From Lachnospiraceae bacterium (lineage in GTDB: Bacteria; Bacillota; Clostridia; Lachnospirales; Lachnospiraceae): DNA of 58,940 nucleotides. Location: assembly GCA_022768825.1 (NCBI GenBank), contig JALEJB010000140.1, positions 1 to 58,940 on the forward strand, written 5' to 3'. The notes beneath the pieces were generated by a model that saw only the letters and a program-made list of their open reading frames with translations, was not told the DNA's origin and did no database searches. Below, in pieces: positions 9,697 through 19,128 of this stretch. Each line of letters begins with the position of its first letter. Positions within the stretch are counted from its first letter, which is position 1. The translations under genes were made by a program, and so were the position numbers.

Positions 9697-12339
9697 TTAC
9701 CACCTGTTTTTCAATTTGCTCTGTAACTCAAATAATTTGTTTAATGCCTCGATCGGTGTATAGTTTGACAGATCGAGATTCTGAATCTCTTCTACAATAT
9801 CGCTGTCCTGAATCGTATCAAATAACACTAACTGATTCTGGTCGACTTCGTCAGGCTTTCGCACCTTTCTGTGAGATTTTTTATCGGTTGCAAGACTTTC
9901 GACACCGCACGTGATATTATTGTCAATCAGTTCCTGACAGATTTCTTTGGCCCGGTTGATGACTGTCTCCGGTACTCCCGCAAGCTTCGCCACCTGAATA
10001 CCATAGCTTCGGTCGGCACCGCCTTTTACGATCTTGCGTAAAAAGACGATATCGTCTCCTTTTTCCTTAACCGCAATACAATAATTGTTGACATTGTCCA
10101 GCTTGCCTTCCAGTTCGGTCAGTTCATGGTAATGAGTGGCGAACAAGGTTTTCGCTCCGAGCAGTCTCGGATTACTGATATGCTCTACCACCGCCCACGC
10201 AATGGACAAACCATCAAAGGTGGATGTGCCGCGTCCGATCTCATCCAGCACCAGCAGACTGTTACCGGTCGCATTGCGCAAAATATTCGCGACCTCATTC
10301 ATCTCTACCATAAAGGTACTCTGTCCGCTGGCCAGATCATCGGATGCACCCACTCTTGTGAAAATACGATCCACCAGACCGATCTTCGCCTCATCTGCCG
10401 GAACAAAGCTTCCGATCTGTGCCATCAGGACAATGAGTGCCGCCTGTCGCATGTAAGTGGACTTTCCTGCCATATTCGGACCGGTGATGATGGAGATCCG
10501 GTGTTTCCCATTGTCCAGATAGGTATCGTTCGGAATAAACTGATCATGGGAGATCATCCGTTCCACAACCGGGTGACGGCCGTTTTTGATATCGATCGTA
10601 CCGTTTTCATTGATCTTCGGCCGGCAATAATGATAATTATCCGCCACTTTTGCCAGCGAGATAAAGACATCCAGACCGGCGATGGCCTTGGCGGTCTTTT
10701 GAATACGAACGATCTCTCCGGTGATCTTCTCGCGGAGCTGACAGAACAGTTCATATTCCAAAGCAGTCAGCTTGTCCTCCGCACCGAGTATGACGTCTTC
10801 CAATTCTTTCAATTCCGGCGTGATGTAACGCTCGGCATTGGTCAATGTCTGTTTTCTTGTATAATAATCCGGAACAAGGTCCTTATAAGAATTGGTCACT
10901 TCCAGATAGTAGCCAAACACCTTATTGTACTTGATGCGCAGATTTTTGATCCCGGTCTTTTCCCGTTCCTTTGCCTCGATATCGGCCAGCCATGTTTTTC
11001 CATCCGTCTTTGCTTTGCGCAGCCGGTCGACTTCTTCGTTGTATCCATCTTTGATGATCCCGCCATCCCGCATCGTAAGCGGCGGTTCTTCGGTGATGGC
11101 AGAATCGATCCAGGAAAAGATGTCGGAAAGTGAATCCATGTTTTCCTGTAGATCTGCAAGTAATTTACAGCCGAATTCCTTTAACACCATAAGGATTGGC
11201 GGAATCATTTGGATCGAATTGCGAAAAGCCAGAAGATCCCTCGGATTGGCGGTCTGATAGCTGATCCGGGTGATGAGACGCTCCAGATCATAGATCGGAT
11301 TTAAATATTCTGCCAGTTCCTCCCGACTCATCACATTGGCATTCAATTCTTCAATTGCGTCATAGCGCACTTCGATTTCTTCTTTAGAGATCAGGGGCTG
11401 CTCCACATAGGAACGAAGCAGCCGGGCACCCATTGCCGTCTTGGTCTTATCCAATACCCACAACAGGGAACCGCGCTTATTTTTCTCCCGCATGGTCTCA
11501 ACCAGCTCCAGATTTCTTCGGGTAGAGCTGTCAAGAACCATAAACATTTCGGTCGTATACGGATGAATGGACGTCATATTTTCAACACCGTTCATCTGTG
11601 TCTCATACAAATATTTTAGCAATGCGCCGCTGGCAAGTGTACCGGACAGATAATCTTCGATTCCAAGTCCGGACAGCTGTTTTACATGAAAATGTGAAAG
11701 CAGTGTATTGCGCGCTAAATCGTCTGTAAAATACCATGCGTCCAGACCTGTGATGGCAATGTTTAACCGCTCTCTCAGATCATTGATATCCAGTGTACTC
11801 ATAAACAATGCTTCGTTGCAGATGATCTCTGACGGAACATATTTATTGATCTCATCCGTCAGCTTGGATACCTGATCGATCTCCGTGAGATAAAAATCTC
11901 CGGTGGACACATCGGCAATGGCTACGCCAAATTGCCCTTCCCCATAATAGATACACATCAGATAATTATTTTTGGATTCATCCAGTGACTGGGAATCGGT
12001 ATTGGTTCCCGGGGTCACGACCCGGATGACCTGACGCTCCACGATCCCTTTTGCCGTTTTCGGGTCTTCCATCTGCTCACAGATCGCGACCTTATACCCT
12101 TTTTTCACCAGACGGTTGATATATGTATCCGCAGAATGAAACGGCACCCCGCACATCGGCGCACGTTCCTGCGTGCCGCACTGTTTTCCGGTCAGAGTCA
12201 GTTCCAGCTCACGGGATGCAGTGATCGCATCGTCGAAAAACATCTCGTAAAAATCACCCAGACGATAAAATAAAATACAGTCCTTATACTCCTCTTTTGT
12301 TTTTATATAATGTTGCATCATCGGTGAATATTCAGCCAA
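9697..12339 (-). CDS. mutS: DNA mismatch repair protein MutS
   Basis: Recognises mismatches and small loops and recruits MutL. 880 residues from a TTG start at 12339, chosen because AGGAGG precedes it and the product begins LAEYSPMMQHY, the family N-terminus; an upstream extension of 51 codons would lie wholly inside the neighbouring gene. Mismatch-binding GDFYEMF is near residue 27, Walker A GPNMAGKST near 617, and the signature DEIGRGTSTFDG near 700. It overlaps the upstream flavoprotein gene by 8 bases. Confidence 0.97.
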   Translation of the reverse strand: MAEYSPMMQHYIKTKEEYKDCILFYRLGDFYEMFFDDAITASRELELTLTGKQCGTQERAPMCGVPFHSADTYINRLVKKGYKVAICEQMEDPKTAKGIVERQVIRVVTPGTNTDSQSLDESKNNYLMCIYYGEGQFGVAIADVSTGDFYLTEIDQVSKLTDEINKYVPSEIICNEALFMSTLDINDLRERLNIAITGLDAWYFTDDLARNTLLSHFHVKQLSGLGIEDYLSGTLASGALLKYLYETQMNGVENMTSIHPYTTEMFMVLDSSTRRNLELVETMREKNKRGSLLWVLDKTKTAMGARLLRSYVEQPLISKEEIEVRYDAIEELNANVMSREELAEYLNPIYDLERLITRISYQTANPRDLLAFRNSIQMIPPILMVLKEFGCKLLADLQENMDSLSDIFSWIDSAITEEPPLTMRDGGIIKDGYNEEVDRLRKAKTDGKTWLADIEAKEREKTGIKNLRIKYNKVFGYYLEVTNSYKDLVPDYYTRKQTLTNAERYITPELKELEDVILGAEDKLTALEYELFCQLREKITGEIVRIQKTAKAIAGLDVFISLAKVADNYHYCRPKINENGTIDIKNGRHPVVERMISHDQFIPNDTYLDNGKHRISIITGPNMAGKSTYMRQAALIVLMAQIGSFVPADEAKIGLVDRIFTRVGASDDLASGQSTFMVEMNEVANILRNATGNSLLVLDEIGRGTSTFDGLSIAWAVVEHISNPRLLGAKTLFATHYHELTELEGKLDNVNNYCIAVKEKGDDIVFLRKIVKGGADRSYGIQVAKLAGVPETVINRAKEICQELIDNNITCGVESLATDKKSHRKVRKPDEVDQNQLVLFDTIQDSDIVEEIQNLDLSNYTPIEALNKLFELQSKLKNRW

Positions 12340-13960
12340 TGGTAGTTCCTCCTGTATAACAAACTTGATATTTTGCCGCGATCGCTTCAGCGATCCGCAT
12401 GCCGTCCATAGCGGCACTTGTGATACCGCCGGCATAACCGGCACCTTCGCCGCAAGGATACAGGCCTTTGATATTACTTTCCAGCTGATCATCGCGTATC
12501 ATGCGAAGCGGGCTTGACGTACGGCTCTCGATGCCGGAAAGAATCGCATCCTCTCTGTCAAAACCGGCAATTTTCCTGCCAAACTGTTTCATACCATCGA
12601 TCAGACAGTCATTCATCTCTTCCGATAAAAGCCCCCTTAGGTTGGCAAAGGCCGTCGCTCCCTTAACACAGCTTTTAAAGCTGCCATATTCCTTGGAAAC
12701 CCGATCCTGTTTAAAATCTCCGAAAAGCTGCTGCGGAATTTTTCCATTCGCCAGTGCATACGCTTTTTCTTCCAGTTTCCGTTGAAAACGGACTCCTCCC
12801 AGGGCAGTCTGATCCGGAAAATCATCCGGTGTGACAGATACAATGATCGCGGAATTGGCATTGGCACTGTCCCGCTTGGAATAACTCATTCCATTGATCG
12901 CAAGCCGTCCTTCCTCGGAAGACGCATTGACGACAAACCCACCCGGACACATGCAAAACGAGTAGACGCCTCTGTGATTTGGGAAATTGGCCGTCACTTT
13001 ATAGGGTGCAACCGGCAAATGCTCCATATCGGGATGGGTACCGTACTGGGATTCATTGATCATAGACTGCGGATGCTCCACGCGAAAACCAACTGCAAAG
13101 GCTTTGGGCTCCATGTGCAGATGTTTCTGATCCAGCATCTCAAAAGTATCTCTGGCACTGTGACCGATTGCCAGAACCACCACATTCGTGTCGATTTGTT
13201 TTTGGTCCTGCGTCACAACTGCCGCAATGGATTGACCATCTTCGGATAACCTGAGATCCGTCAATGTTGTTTCAAAATAAAATGATCCTCCCATATGAAT
13301 GATCTCACGGCGCATATTTTGGATCACCTTTGTCAAAATATCCGTACCAATATGCGGCTTGGCATCATACAAGATTTCTTCCGGTGCACCAAACTTTACA
13401 AATGTCTCCAGCACATGACGACTGCGTCCCAACGGATCTTTCACCATCGTGTTTAATTTTCCGTCGGAAAACGTACCGGCTCCGCCTTCTCCAAACTGTA
13501 CATTGGAATCCGGCTTCAGTACTCCGTTTTTCCAAAAATCATCCACATCCTCCAACCGCTTGTCCACTGTTTTTCCCCGTTCCAGAATGATCGGTGAAAA
13601 TCCGATTCTCGCAAGCTCATAGGCACAAAACAGACCCGCCGGTCCGCTTCCTACGATCACAGGCCGCAGTCTAAGCTTGTGCTGTCCGCCCGCCTGCAAT
13701 TGATAGGATGTTTCCTTCACTTTGGATATCTGCAGCTTTTTATTTCGCTTCAAAATCTGTTCTTCCTGCTTTTCGCTGCGCAATGAGACATCCACGGCAT
13801 AGACATAATGCAGATCATTCTTTTTTCTTGCATCTACACTGCGTTTTCGGATAGAAAGCGTCATTTCGTCCGGCGAAATATGTAACAGCTCACAGACATG
13901 TGCAGTTAACTGCTTTTTATTATGATCAATTGGCATTTTTACTTGTCCGATTCGTAACAT
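12332..13960 (-). CDS. FAD-dependent dehydrogenase (COG2509 type)
   Basis: 542 residues, cytoplasmic. An N-terminal 90-residue region resembles a ferredoxin-like RNA-binding fold, then the dinucleotide-binding motif VGSGPAGLFCAYELA starts near residue 105, and the C-terminus has the flavoprotein motif YPCGEGAGYAGGITSAA. The protein class is common in Clostridia and Bacteroidetes, and no substrate is established. The start at 13960 has AAAGGAGAG upstream. The gene overlaps its upstream neighbour by 22 bases and mutS by 8, so all three are probably cotranscribed. Class is firm; function is unknown. Confidence 0.85.
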   Translation of the reverse strand: MLRIGQVKMPIDHNKKQLTAHVCELLHISPDEMTLSIRKRSVDARKKNDLHYVYAVDVSLRSEKQEEQILKRNKKLQISKVKETSYQLQAGGQHKLRLRPVIVGSGPAGLFCAYELARIGFSPIILERGKTVDKRLEDVDDFWKNGVLKPDSNVQFGEGGAGTFSDGKLNTMVKDPLGRSRHVLETFVKFGAPEEILYDAKPHIGTDILTKVIQNMRREIIHMGGSFYFETTLTDLRLSEDGQSIAAVVTQDQKQIDTNVVVLAIGHSARDTFEMLDQKHLHMEPKAFAVGFRVEHPQSMINESQYGTHPDMEHLPVAPYKVTANFPNHRGVYSFCMCPGGFVVNASSEEGRLAINGMSYSKRDSANANSAIIVSVTPDDFPDQTALGGVRFQRKLEEKAYALANGKIPQQLFGDFKQDRVSKEYGSFKSCVKGATAFANLRGLLSEEMNDCLIDGMKQFGRKIAGFDREDAILSGIESRTSSPLRMIRDDQLESNIKGLYPCGEGAGYAGGITSAAMDGMRIAEAIAAKYQVCYTGGTTIG

Positions 13961-15213
13961 CCGCTTCTCTCCTTTTGCGCAGCACTTTTTCCTGCAATCG
14001 CTCCGGTGGACCATGCAAATTGCAGATTATATCCTCCGCAATCGCCATCTACATCGATCATTTCACCGGCAAAATATAATCCGGAAACCAGTTTCGATTC
14101 CATGGTGGCAGGGTCTATTTCTGCGATATCCACGCCACCGGCAGTCACCTGCGCCTGATCGAAGGAATTAATACCGGTAATGGGCACTCGAAAATCTTTG
14201 ATCCGCACACAAAGTCCCTTTAGCGCTTCATCCTCCAGCTTTGTGACAGGAAGCGCCGGGTCAATACCGGCTTCCGCAAGCAGTGCGGCAATCAGCTTTT
14301 CATGGAAGTATCCGCTAAGCGCTTGTAACACCGTTTTCTGTTTCATGAATTTGGAGTGAAGCAAGGTATGTAATTGGTGACGCAGCTCCTTGGCATCGGC
14401 AAACTCCGGTGCAAAGTCTACTGCCACCTCCGCCTTTTTGTGTGCGATCAGTGCTCTTGAAAGCTGTCCGCTCAATTGAAAAATACAGATTCCCGACAAA
14501 CCGTAATCGGTGAGCTGAAGTTCGCCTCTTTCTTCTCGAACGAGCACGTTATCTGTGTAAGATTTCACACAAACTCCTGCACGAATTCCTGCAACCTTCT
14601 TAAAAAATGCAAGATTCGACTGCAAGCCGGCAAGAGCCGGAACAAGATTTCGGACATGATGTGAAAATTCATCTAAATATAGAAATCCGCTTCCGTCTGA
14701 TCCGGTCTTTTTATAGCTTTTTCCGCCCGTTGCAAAAATGCATTTTTTTGCTCGATATGTGTCGGATTTCGTATAAAAAACGAATGAGTCCTGCTCTTTT
14801 TTGATCGAACGGATTCCAATTTCATACAAAATTTTCACATTCAGGCGATGCAGTTCCTGCAATAACACTTCTCTCATCGTAATTGCCTGTCCGCTTGCCG
14901 GATAATACCCGCCTTTTACCATTACCGGCCGTACACCCAGCTCACGGAAAAACTGAATCGTGTCATCTTTTGAATAGTGATTCAATACAGACATGACAAA
15001 TGCAGGGTCCGCACAATGATAATGTGACACGCCCTGCTCGTTATTCGTAAAATTACATTTTCCGTTTCCTGTCATGCATAGTTTTTTTGCCGGTCGATCC
15101 ATATGTTCCAAAATCAGAACACGTACTCCGGCTCTGGCAGCATGAATCGCAGCCATCAGTCCGGATGCCCCGGCTCCTACGACAATGACATCCCATATCT
15201 TTTTATCTTTCAT
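13939..15213 (-). CDS. HI0933/BaiN-like NAD(P)/FAD-dependent oxidoreductase
   Basis: 424 residues. The FAD motif VVGAGASGLMAAIHAARAG is at the N-terminus. The family-specific TGNGKCNFTNN follows near residue 55 and the C-terminal FAD motif GDCGGYNLQFAWSTG near 400. The family (COG2081) includes BaiN, linked to bile-acid transformation in Clostridium scindens, but most members have no assigned substrate, so no bile role should be assumed. Two ATG codons (15219 and 15213) are possible and neither has a strong ribosome site; 15213 is taken by similarity to the usual short family N-terminus. Confidence 0.85.
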   Translation of the reverse strand: MKDKKIWDVIVVGAGASGLMAAIHAARAGVRVLILEHMDRPAKKLCMTGNGKCNFTNNEQGVSHYHCADPAFVMSVLNHYSKDDTIQFFRELGVRPVMVKGGYYPASGQAITMREVLLQELHRLNVKILYEIGIRSIKKEQDSFVFYTKSDTYRAKKCIFATGGKSYKKTGSDGSGFLYLDEFSHHVRNLVPALAGLQSNLAFFKKVAGIRAGVCVKSYTDNVLVREERGELQLTDYGLSGICIFQLSGQLSRALIAHKKAEVAVDFAPEFADAKELRHQLHTLLHSKFMKQKTVLQALSGYFHEKLIAALLAEAGIDPALPVTKLEDEALKGLCVRIKDFRVPITGINSFDQAQVTAGGVDIAEIDPATMESKLVSGLYFAGEMIDVDGDCGGYNLQFAWSTGAIAGKSAAQKERSGCYESDK

Positions 15214-15229
15214 GATCATTACCAAGTAA

Positions 15230-15670
15230 TTAACTCGAATAGCTTTCCAAAAATGAAAGCAATTCGCTTTCTGTCTGAAAACGTTTTCCTTCCCTGATTT
15301 CCTCTTTTAACCGATCCGGCAACAGATCATATGCAATTTCCGTCTCCATATAACATTCTCCGTCAGCGAGGTACGCCTCTAAATAACCGTGGTTCACCCG
15401 TAAAATATAATAATTTTGATTTTGTTCATTCGGATCGGACGAAGACCTGGAAGACTTTTCCGGCTCGATTTTTTTCTGAACCGATACGGTATCCTCGTAG
15501 TTTTGCGTATCAGCAATGCCTTCCTCTCCTGTCAGGCGGACACGACCGATTACCAAAATCAGTGCAGCCAGCAAAATAATATTGATGACAAGCGCCCAAC
15601 GGATCAGATTTTTATTGGAATCTGAAGATTGATGATTCGGTTGTCTTTCATATATGATTGTTCGTTTCAA
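15230..15670 (-). CDS. Small membrane-anchored protein with BofC-like C-terminal domain
   Basis: About 146 residues from a TTG start at 15670, supported by GGGGTGAT just upstream; the frame opens 13 codons earlier at another TTG without a site. The layout is a short cytoplasmic N-terminus, one membrane segment (about 22-44), a polar serine-rich linker, then about 60 residues (YYILRVNHGYLEAYL ... LLSFLESY). By eye that domain matches the bypass-of-forespore-C C-terminal pattern: a Y-x-L-x-x-x-x-G beta strand followed by an LPxxxxxxIxxG turn and a closing LL-LE helix. Topology implies an extracytoplasmic domain. The domain call is a guess from pattern and needs a profile search; the gene itself is real. 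Confidence 0.6.
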   Translation of the reverse strand: MKRTIIYERQPNHQSSDSNKNLIRWALVINIILLAALILVIGRVRLTGEEGIADTQNYEDTVSVQKKIEPEKSSRSSSDPNEQNQNYYILRVNHGYLEAYLADGECYMETEIAYDLLPDRLKEEIREGKRFQTESELLSFLESYSS

Positions 15671-15742
15671 GCTATCACCCCATGTATCTTTTTTTATAGG
15701 GTTACCCAAAATGAAACAAACTATACAAATTTTGTTATTTCA

Positions 15743-17419
15743 TTAAAGCAAACGCATTTGGCGAGCAAACGTGATCAATGTCCTTCCACCCGGAAATGCC
15801 AAAAGATCTTCCTCTGTCATACCCTTGGATACGATCATCAGCACAAAATATGCAAAACCACCCACAAAAATTGCCAGAATGGTGCTGATCGTATTGGAAC
15901 GAAGGATCAGATGCGTCAGAAAATAGATCAGATAAACAACCACACCCATGATCACGGAACATACTGCCGGGATCAGAAACGTTTTTTTCCACTCCTGTTT
16001 GTAGTGTAATTCCTTGTGAATCCGATAATGATTCAAAAAACACATGATTGCCGCGAAAAATGTGTTTGCCCAGATCACGGCAAATATATTCAAGCGAAAT
16101 GCGAACATCAAAAGTACCAGAAGCAGTGCCTGAAGTACCAGAGAGATAGCTGCATTGATAACCGGAACCCTCATACGGTTGATGCCTTGCAGGATACCGT
16201 TTGACAGCGTGGATAAGGAATAAAATACAACGGAGATCACACCGATCTGAAGCATCTGAGCTGTCAGCGGCGAACTGTCCTGAAACAGAAGCTGCATGAC
16301 CGGAGATGCCAGCACGCCCAATCCTACCGCACAAGGAAATGCGATGACCATACTGAAATGAATGGCATTCCCCGTCTTTTGTACCACGCTTTCATGGTCT
16401 TTGTTTGCGTAGCTTGCCGTAATGGCAGGCACACTTGCGGACACGACTGCCGCTGCGATCGAGATCGGTACGTTGACCAGTACCCGATATTTGCCGCCAA
16501 ACACACCCCAGAAGGTGTGGATCTGATCTGCAGTATATCCCTGAATCGTTGCAATATTTTTAAACAATCCCTGATCGACGATCGCACTCAGGTTATAGAG
16601 TGTCGTTGACAGCAATACCGGTATCACAGTCAGGATCAGTACCCGCAGAATCGAAGCATAGGATTCCTGAGAAGTTGCTTTGCTGCGCCGGATCCTGCGT
16701 TTGAAAACCGGACGGTATACAAAAAACACAAATGCCACAAACAGTAATCCTGCCACCGCTCCTGCTCCGGTTCCAAGCGTTCCGCCGGCAGCACCAAAGG
16801 CGGCACTGTAATCCTCCTGATTGCCCAGAACCGCTCCTAATGTCATGCCTCTTTGGAACAGAAAATAAGCGGCAACCACACTGACAATCGCATTGATGAT
16901 CTGTTCCACGATCTGTGAGATGGCACTTGGCATCATTGTTCCAAGCCCTTGAAAAAAGCCGCGGATCACACCAAGGATTGCGACAATAAACAGTGTTGGA
17001 GCAAGTACCCTCAAGGCATAGATACTAAACGGTGTCTTTAACAGATTCGCAAAAAAATCGGCGAAGAAATAGACACTCAGTCCAGCGGCAAGTCCACTGC
17101 ATACTGCGAATCCCAACGCACATTTAAACACACGGTACGCATCCTTCACCTTCCCCTGCGACACCTTGGCAGAGACCATCTTGGATACGGCCAGAGGCAG
17201 ACTGCACGAGGAGATCAACAGCAGCAGAGAATAGATCTCAAATGCAGTGCTGTAATAATCATTTCCCCGATCCCCGATGATGGCAGTCAAAGGACTGCGG
17301 TATAAAAGACCGATGATCCGGCTGATGATCGAAGCGATAGCTAATATGGATCCCTGAACAAGAAATCCGGTATTTGAATTTTTTTGTTTCTCAACTGATG
17401 ATATTTTTTTCTGACTCAT
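15743..17419 (-). CDS. MurJ/SpoVB-like polysaccharide flippase (MOP superfamily)
   Basis: 558 residues with about 14 hydrophobic segments. The N-terminal ASIISRIIGLLYRSPL resembles the SpoVB/MurJ start, where an arginine-rich first helix lines the lipid-binding groove. SpoVB-like proteins move lipid-linked precursors across the membrane, and one paralogue acts in spore cortex synthesis in Bacillus. Whether this copy is the vegetative lipid II flippase or a sporulation copy cannot be told from the window. The start at 17419 begins MSQKKISS; the ribosome site is weak (AAAGAAAG). Confidence 0.88.
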   Translation of the reverse strand: MSQKKISSVEKQKNSNTGFLVQGSILAIASIISRIIGLLYRSPLTAIIGDRGNDYYSTAFEIYSLLLLISSCSLPLAVSKMVSAKVSQGKVKDAYRVFKCALGFAVCSGLAAGLSVYFFADFFANLLKTPFSIYALRVLAPTLFIVAILGVIRGFFQGLGTMMPSAISQIVEQIINAIVSVVAAYFLFQRGMTLGAVLGNQEDYSAAFGAAGGTLGTGAGAVAGLLFVAFVFFVYRPVFKRRIRRSKATSQESYASILRVLILTVIPVLLSTTLYNLSAIVDQGLFKNIATIQGYTADQIHTFWGVFGGKYRVLVNVPISIAAAVVSASVPAITASYANKDHESVVQKTGNAIHFSMVIAFPCAVGLGVLASPVMQLLFQDSSPLTAQMLQIGVISVVFYSLSTLSNGILQGINRMRVPVINAAISLVLQALLLVLLMFAFRLNIFAVIWANTFFAAIMCFLNHYRIHKELHYKQEWKKTFLIPAVCSVIMGVVVYLIYFLTHLILRSNTISTILAIFVGGFAYFVLMIVSKGMTEEDLLAFPGGRTLITFARQMRLL

Positions 17420-17487
17420 ATGATTATCTTTCTTTGAACCGACGCTACATATCAAGTTTTATTGTGTATCCATTTTCCACACATGCC

Positions 17488-18621
17488 CTACGGCTGAGGT
17501 GCTTCAAATTCATTCTCTGACGCATAGATACTGATATTATCTACCGATGCGGTTTCAATAATACATACACAGGTTTTTCCCGGATTCATTTTCAACTGCG
17601 CACCACTTGCATCATAAAAAATTGCCGGAGAATTGATATCCTCTTTTTTCCAGGTGATATCCACTACTTTTCCACCCGTGAAGTATTTTCCTGTACCGGT
17701 GCCGACGGTATTGAATTCCAGATAGCCTTTCTGATCGATCACTTCATAATCCATATTCTGAAAAATGACATTTGTAAAGCTCAGCTGTTTGTCGTCCGCT
17801 CCGTCAATATGTGCCTGCTTGTACTGAAAACGCTTGTAGGTATCCGTATCCTTATCATAGACAAACCACGGCTTGTCGATCGGATATCCCGGCCTCATTA
17901 CGGCAGCGTTGGCTCCGTCTAAAACGATCTTGTCCTCGTCAGGATCTGCAAACAGGAAATGTCCTGTATATTCCTCGTCATATTCCGTCCGGTAATTCTT
18001 GGTTGCGATTCCCTCATCCAATCCCTGTGGTGAAGTGAAGGCATTGTGCGGTGCCTTTCTGGAAGAATCCCGGTAAAATGTGCTGCTGATACTTCCGTCG
18101 AGTCCGCTTAAATTATCAATCTGATCGCTGTTTAGAAAATCAAGTGCATAAACTGCCTGTCCGAAATGAGTATACATCGCATCATATTCTTTTGCAAAAT
18201 ATGCAAAGTACAGACGACAGCTTCGCACCGAACCTATCTTTTCTGCCTTTGTATAATCGGAAAATATTGCCATGAGTCTCGTCAGTCCGCCCTCAACCGG
18301 ACATTCATATAATACATCTGCCTCTCCGACACCATATTGCGGAAGCGCATCTACGGTATTTCCGATCATCACTGCCATCGGCCGTTTTTTTGCGGTTTCC
18401 TCCGGCACCCATTGTCCGGTCAGAAGATCCTGCCGCTCTCCCTCATGCAGATTTACTTCCGGCAGCTCCTCTTCCACCTCGGGTTCCTCCTCTGTCTCCA
18501 CGGGCAGTGTCAACTCATTCATATTCGGTTCTGTTTTCTTTCCGCATCCAACCAGCAGGAACACAGAACCAAGCATTGTGATCAGTAAGGCTTTCAAAAA
18601 CTTTTTTTTCATCGGTACCAT
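17488..18621 (-). CDS. DUF3048 (YerB-type) lipoprotein
   Basis: 377 residues. Lipoprotein signal peptide with lipobox LLVGC and lipidated Cys near residue 26; an acidic spacer follows, then the DUF3048 region (RPMAVMIGNTVDALPQYG, with VRSCRLYFAYFAKEYDAMYTHFG around residue 155; quoted in two parts). Expected to be anchored on the outer face of the membrane. The family is widespread in Firmicutes with no firm biochemical role. The start at ATG 18621 has AAGGGG four bases upstream; a second ATG three codons on is equally possible. Confidence 0.9.
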   Translation of the reverse strand: MVPMKKKFLKALLITMLGSVFLLVGCGKKTEPNMNELTLPVETEEEPEVEEELPEVNLHEGERQDLLTGQWVPEETAKKRPMAVMIGNTVDALPQYGVGEADVLYECPVEGGLTRLMAIFSDYTKAEKIGSVRSCRLYFAYFAKEYDAMYTHFGQAVYALDFLNSDQIDNLSGLDGSISSTFYRDSSRKAPHNAFTSPQGLDEGIATKNYRTEYDEEYTGHFLFADPDEDKIVLDGANAAVMRPGYPIDKPWFVYDKDTDTYKRFQYKQAHIDGADDKQLSFTNVIFQNMDYEVIDQKGYLEFNTVGTGTGKYFTGGKVVDITWKKEDINSPAIFYDASGAQLKMNPGKTCVCIIETASVDNISIYASENEFEAPQP

Positions 18622-18630
18622 CCAACCCCT

Positions 18631-19128
18631 TTATCTATATATTTTTAAATCGTCAAGAATTTCATTTTGCTTGGCTTCCATCACGATCCGTTCCTCATCG
18701 GTCATATGATCGTATCCCAGCAAATGAAGCACACTATGTAAGATCAAAAACGCATATTCCCGTTTTGGCGAATGACCGTAGCTCATGGCCTGCTCCATTA
18801 CTTTTTCAACGGATATCACAATATCGCCAAGCAGGATCTCCCCGGTGTCCGGATTGAAATTCTCATAGGCCTCCTCTTCCAGACCGGAAAAATCCCCCGC
18901 CGTCTCATAACTCAAAAGCGGAAAAGACAGCACATCGGTAGGCCGGTCGATCTGACGGTATTCTTTGTTGATCCTGTGGATCTGTTCATTGTCCACAAGC
19001 GTCAGATTCACCTCTGCCTCATACGGAAAATCCTCATGATCCAAAGCCGCATTGATCACCGTCTCGGCAAGCTGTCTGGAATCAAAATCAAAATCCACTG
19101 TCGTATCCTCTTCGTATTCGATCGTCAT
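18631..19128 (-). CDS. ybeY: rRNA maturation factor, endoribonuclease YbeY
   Basis: 165 residues. The zinc-binding motif HSVLHLLGYDH near residues 131-141 is the family signature. YbeY acts in 16S rRNA 3' end maturation and ribosome quality control. The start overlaps the stop of the upstream gene as ATGA, with AAAGGAGG upstream. The phoH-(pgpH-like)-ybeY order matches the conserved Firmicute arrangement. Confidence 0.96.
   Translation of the reverse strand: MTIEYEEDTTVDFDFDSRQLAETVINAALDHEDFPYEAEVNLTLVDNEQIHRINKEYRQIDRPTDVLSFPLLSYETAGDFSGLEEEAYENFNPDTGEILLGDIVISVEKVMEQAMSYGHSPKREYAFLILHSVLHLLGYDHMTDEERIVMEAKQNEILDDLKIYR

Noticed and set aside
10126..11133. Long open frame on the plus strand (335 codons)
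   Set aside because: It lies wholly antisense to mutS, and its product is histidine- and phenylalanine-rich with no domain. The mutS frame has all family motifs.
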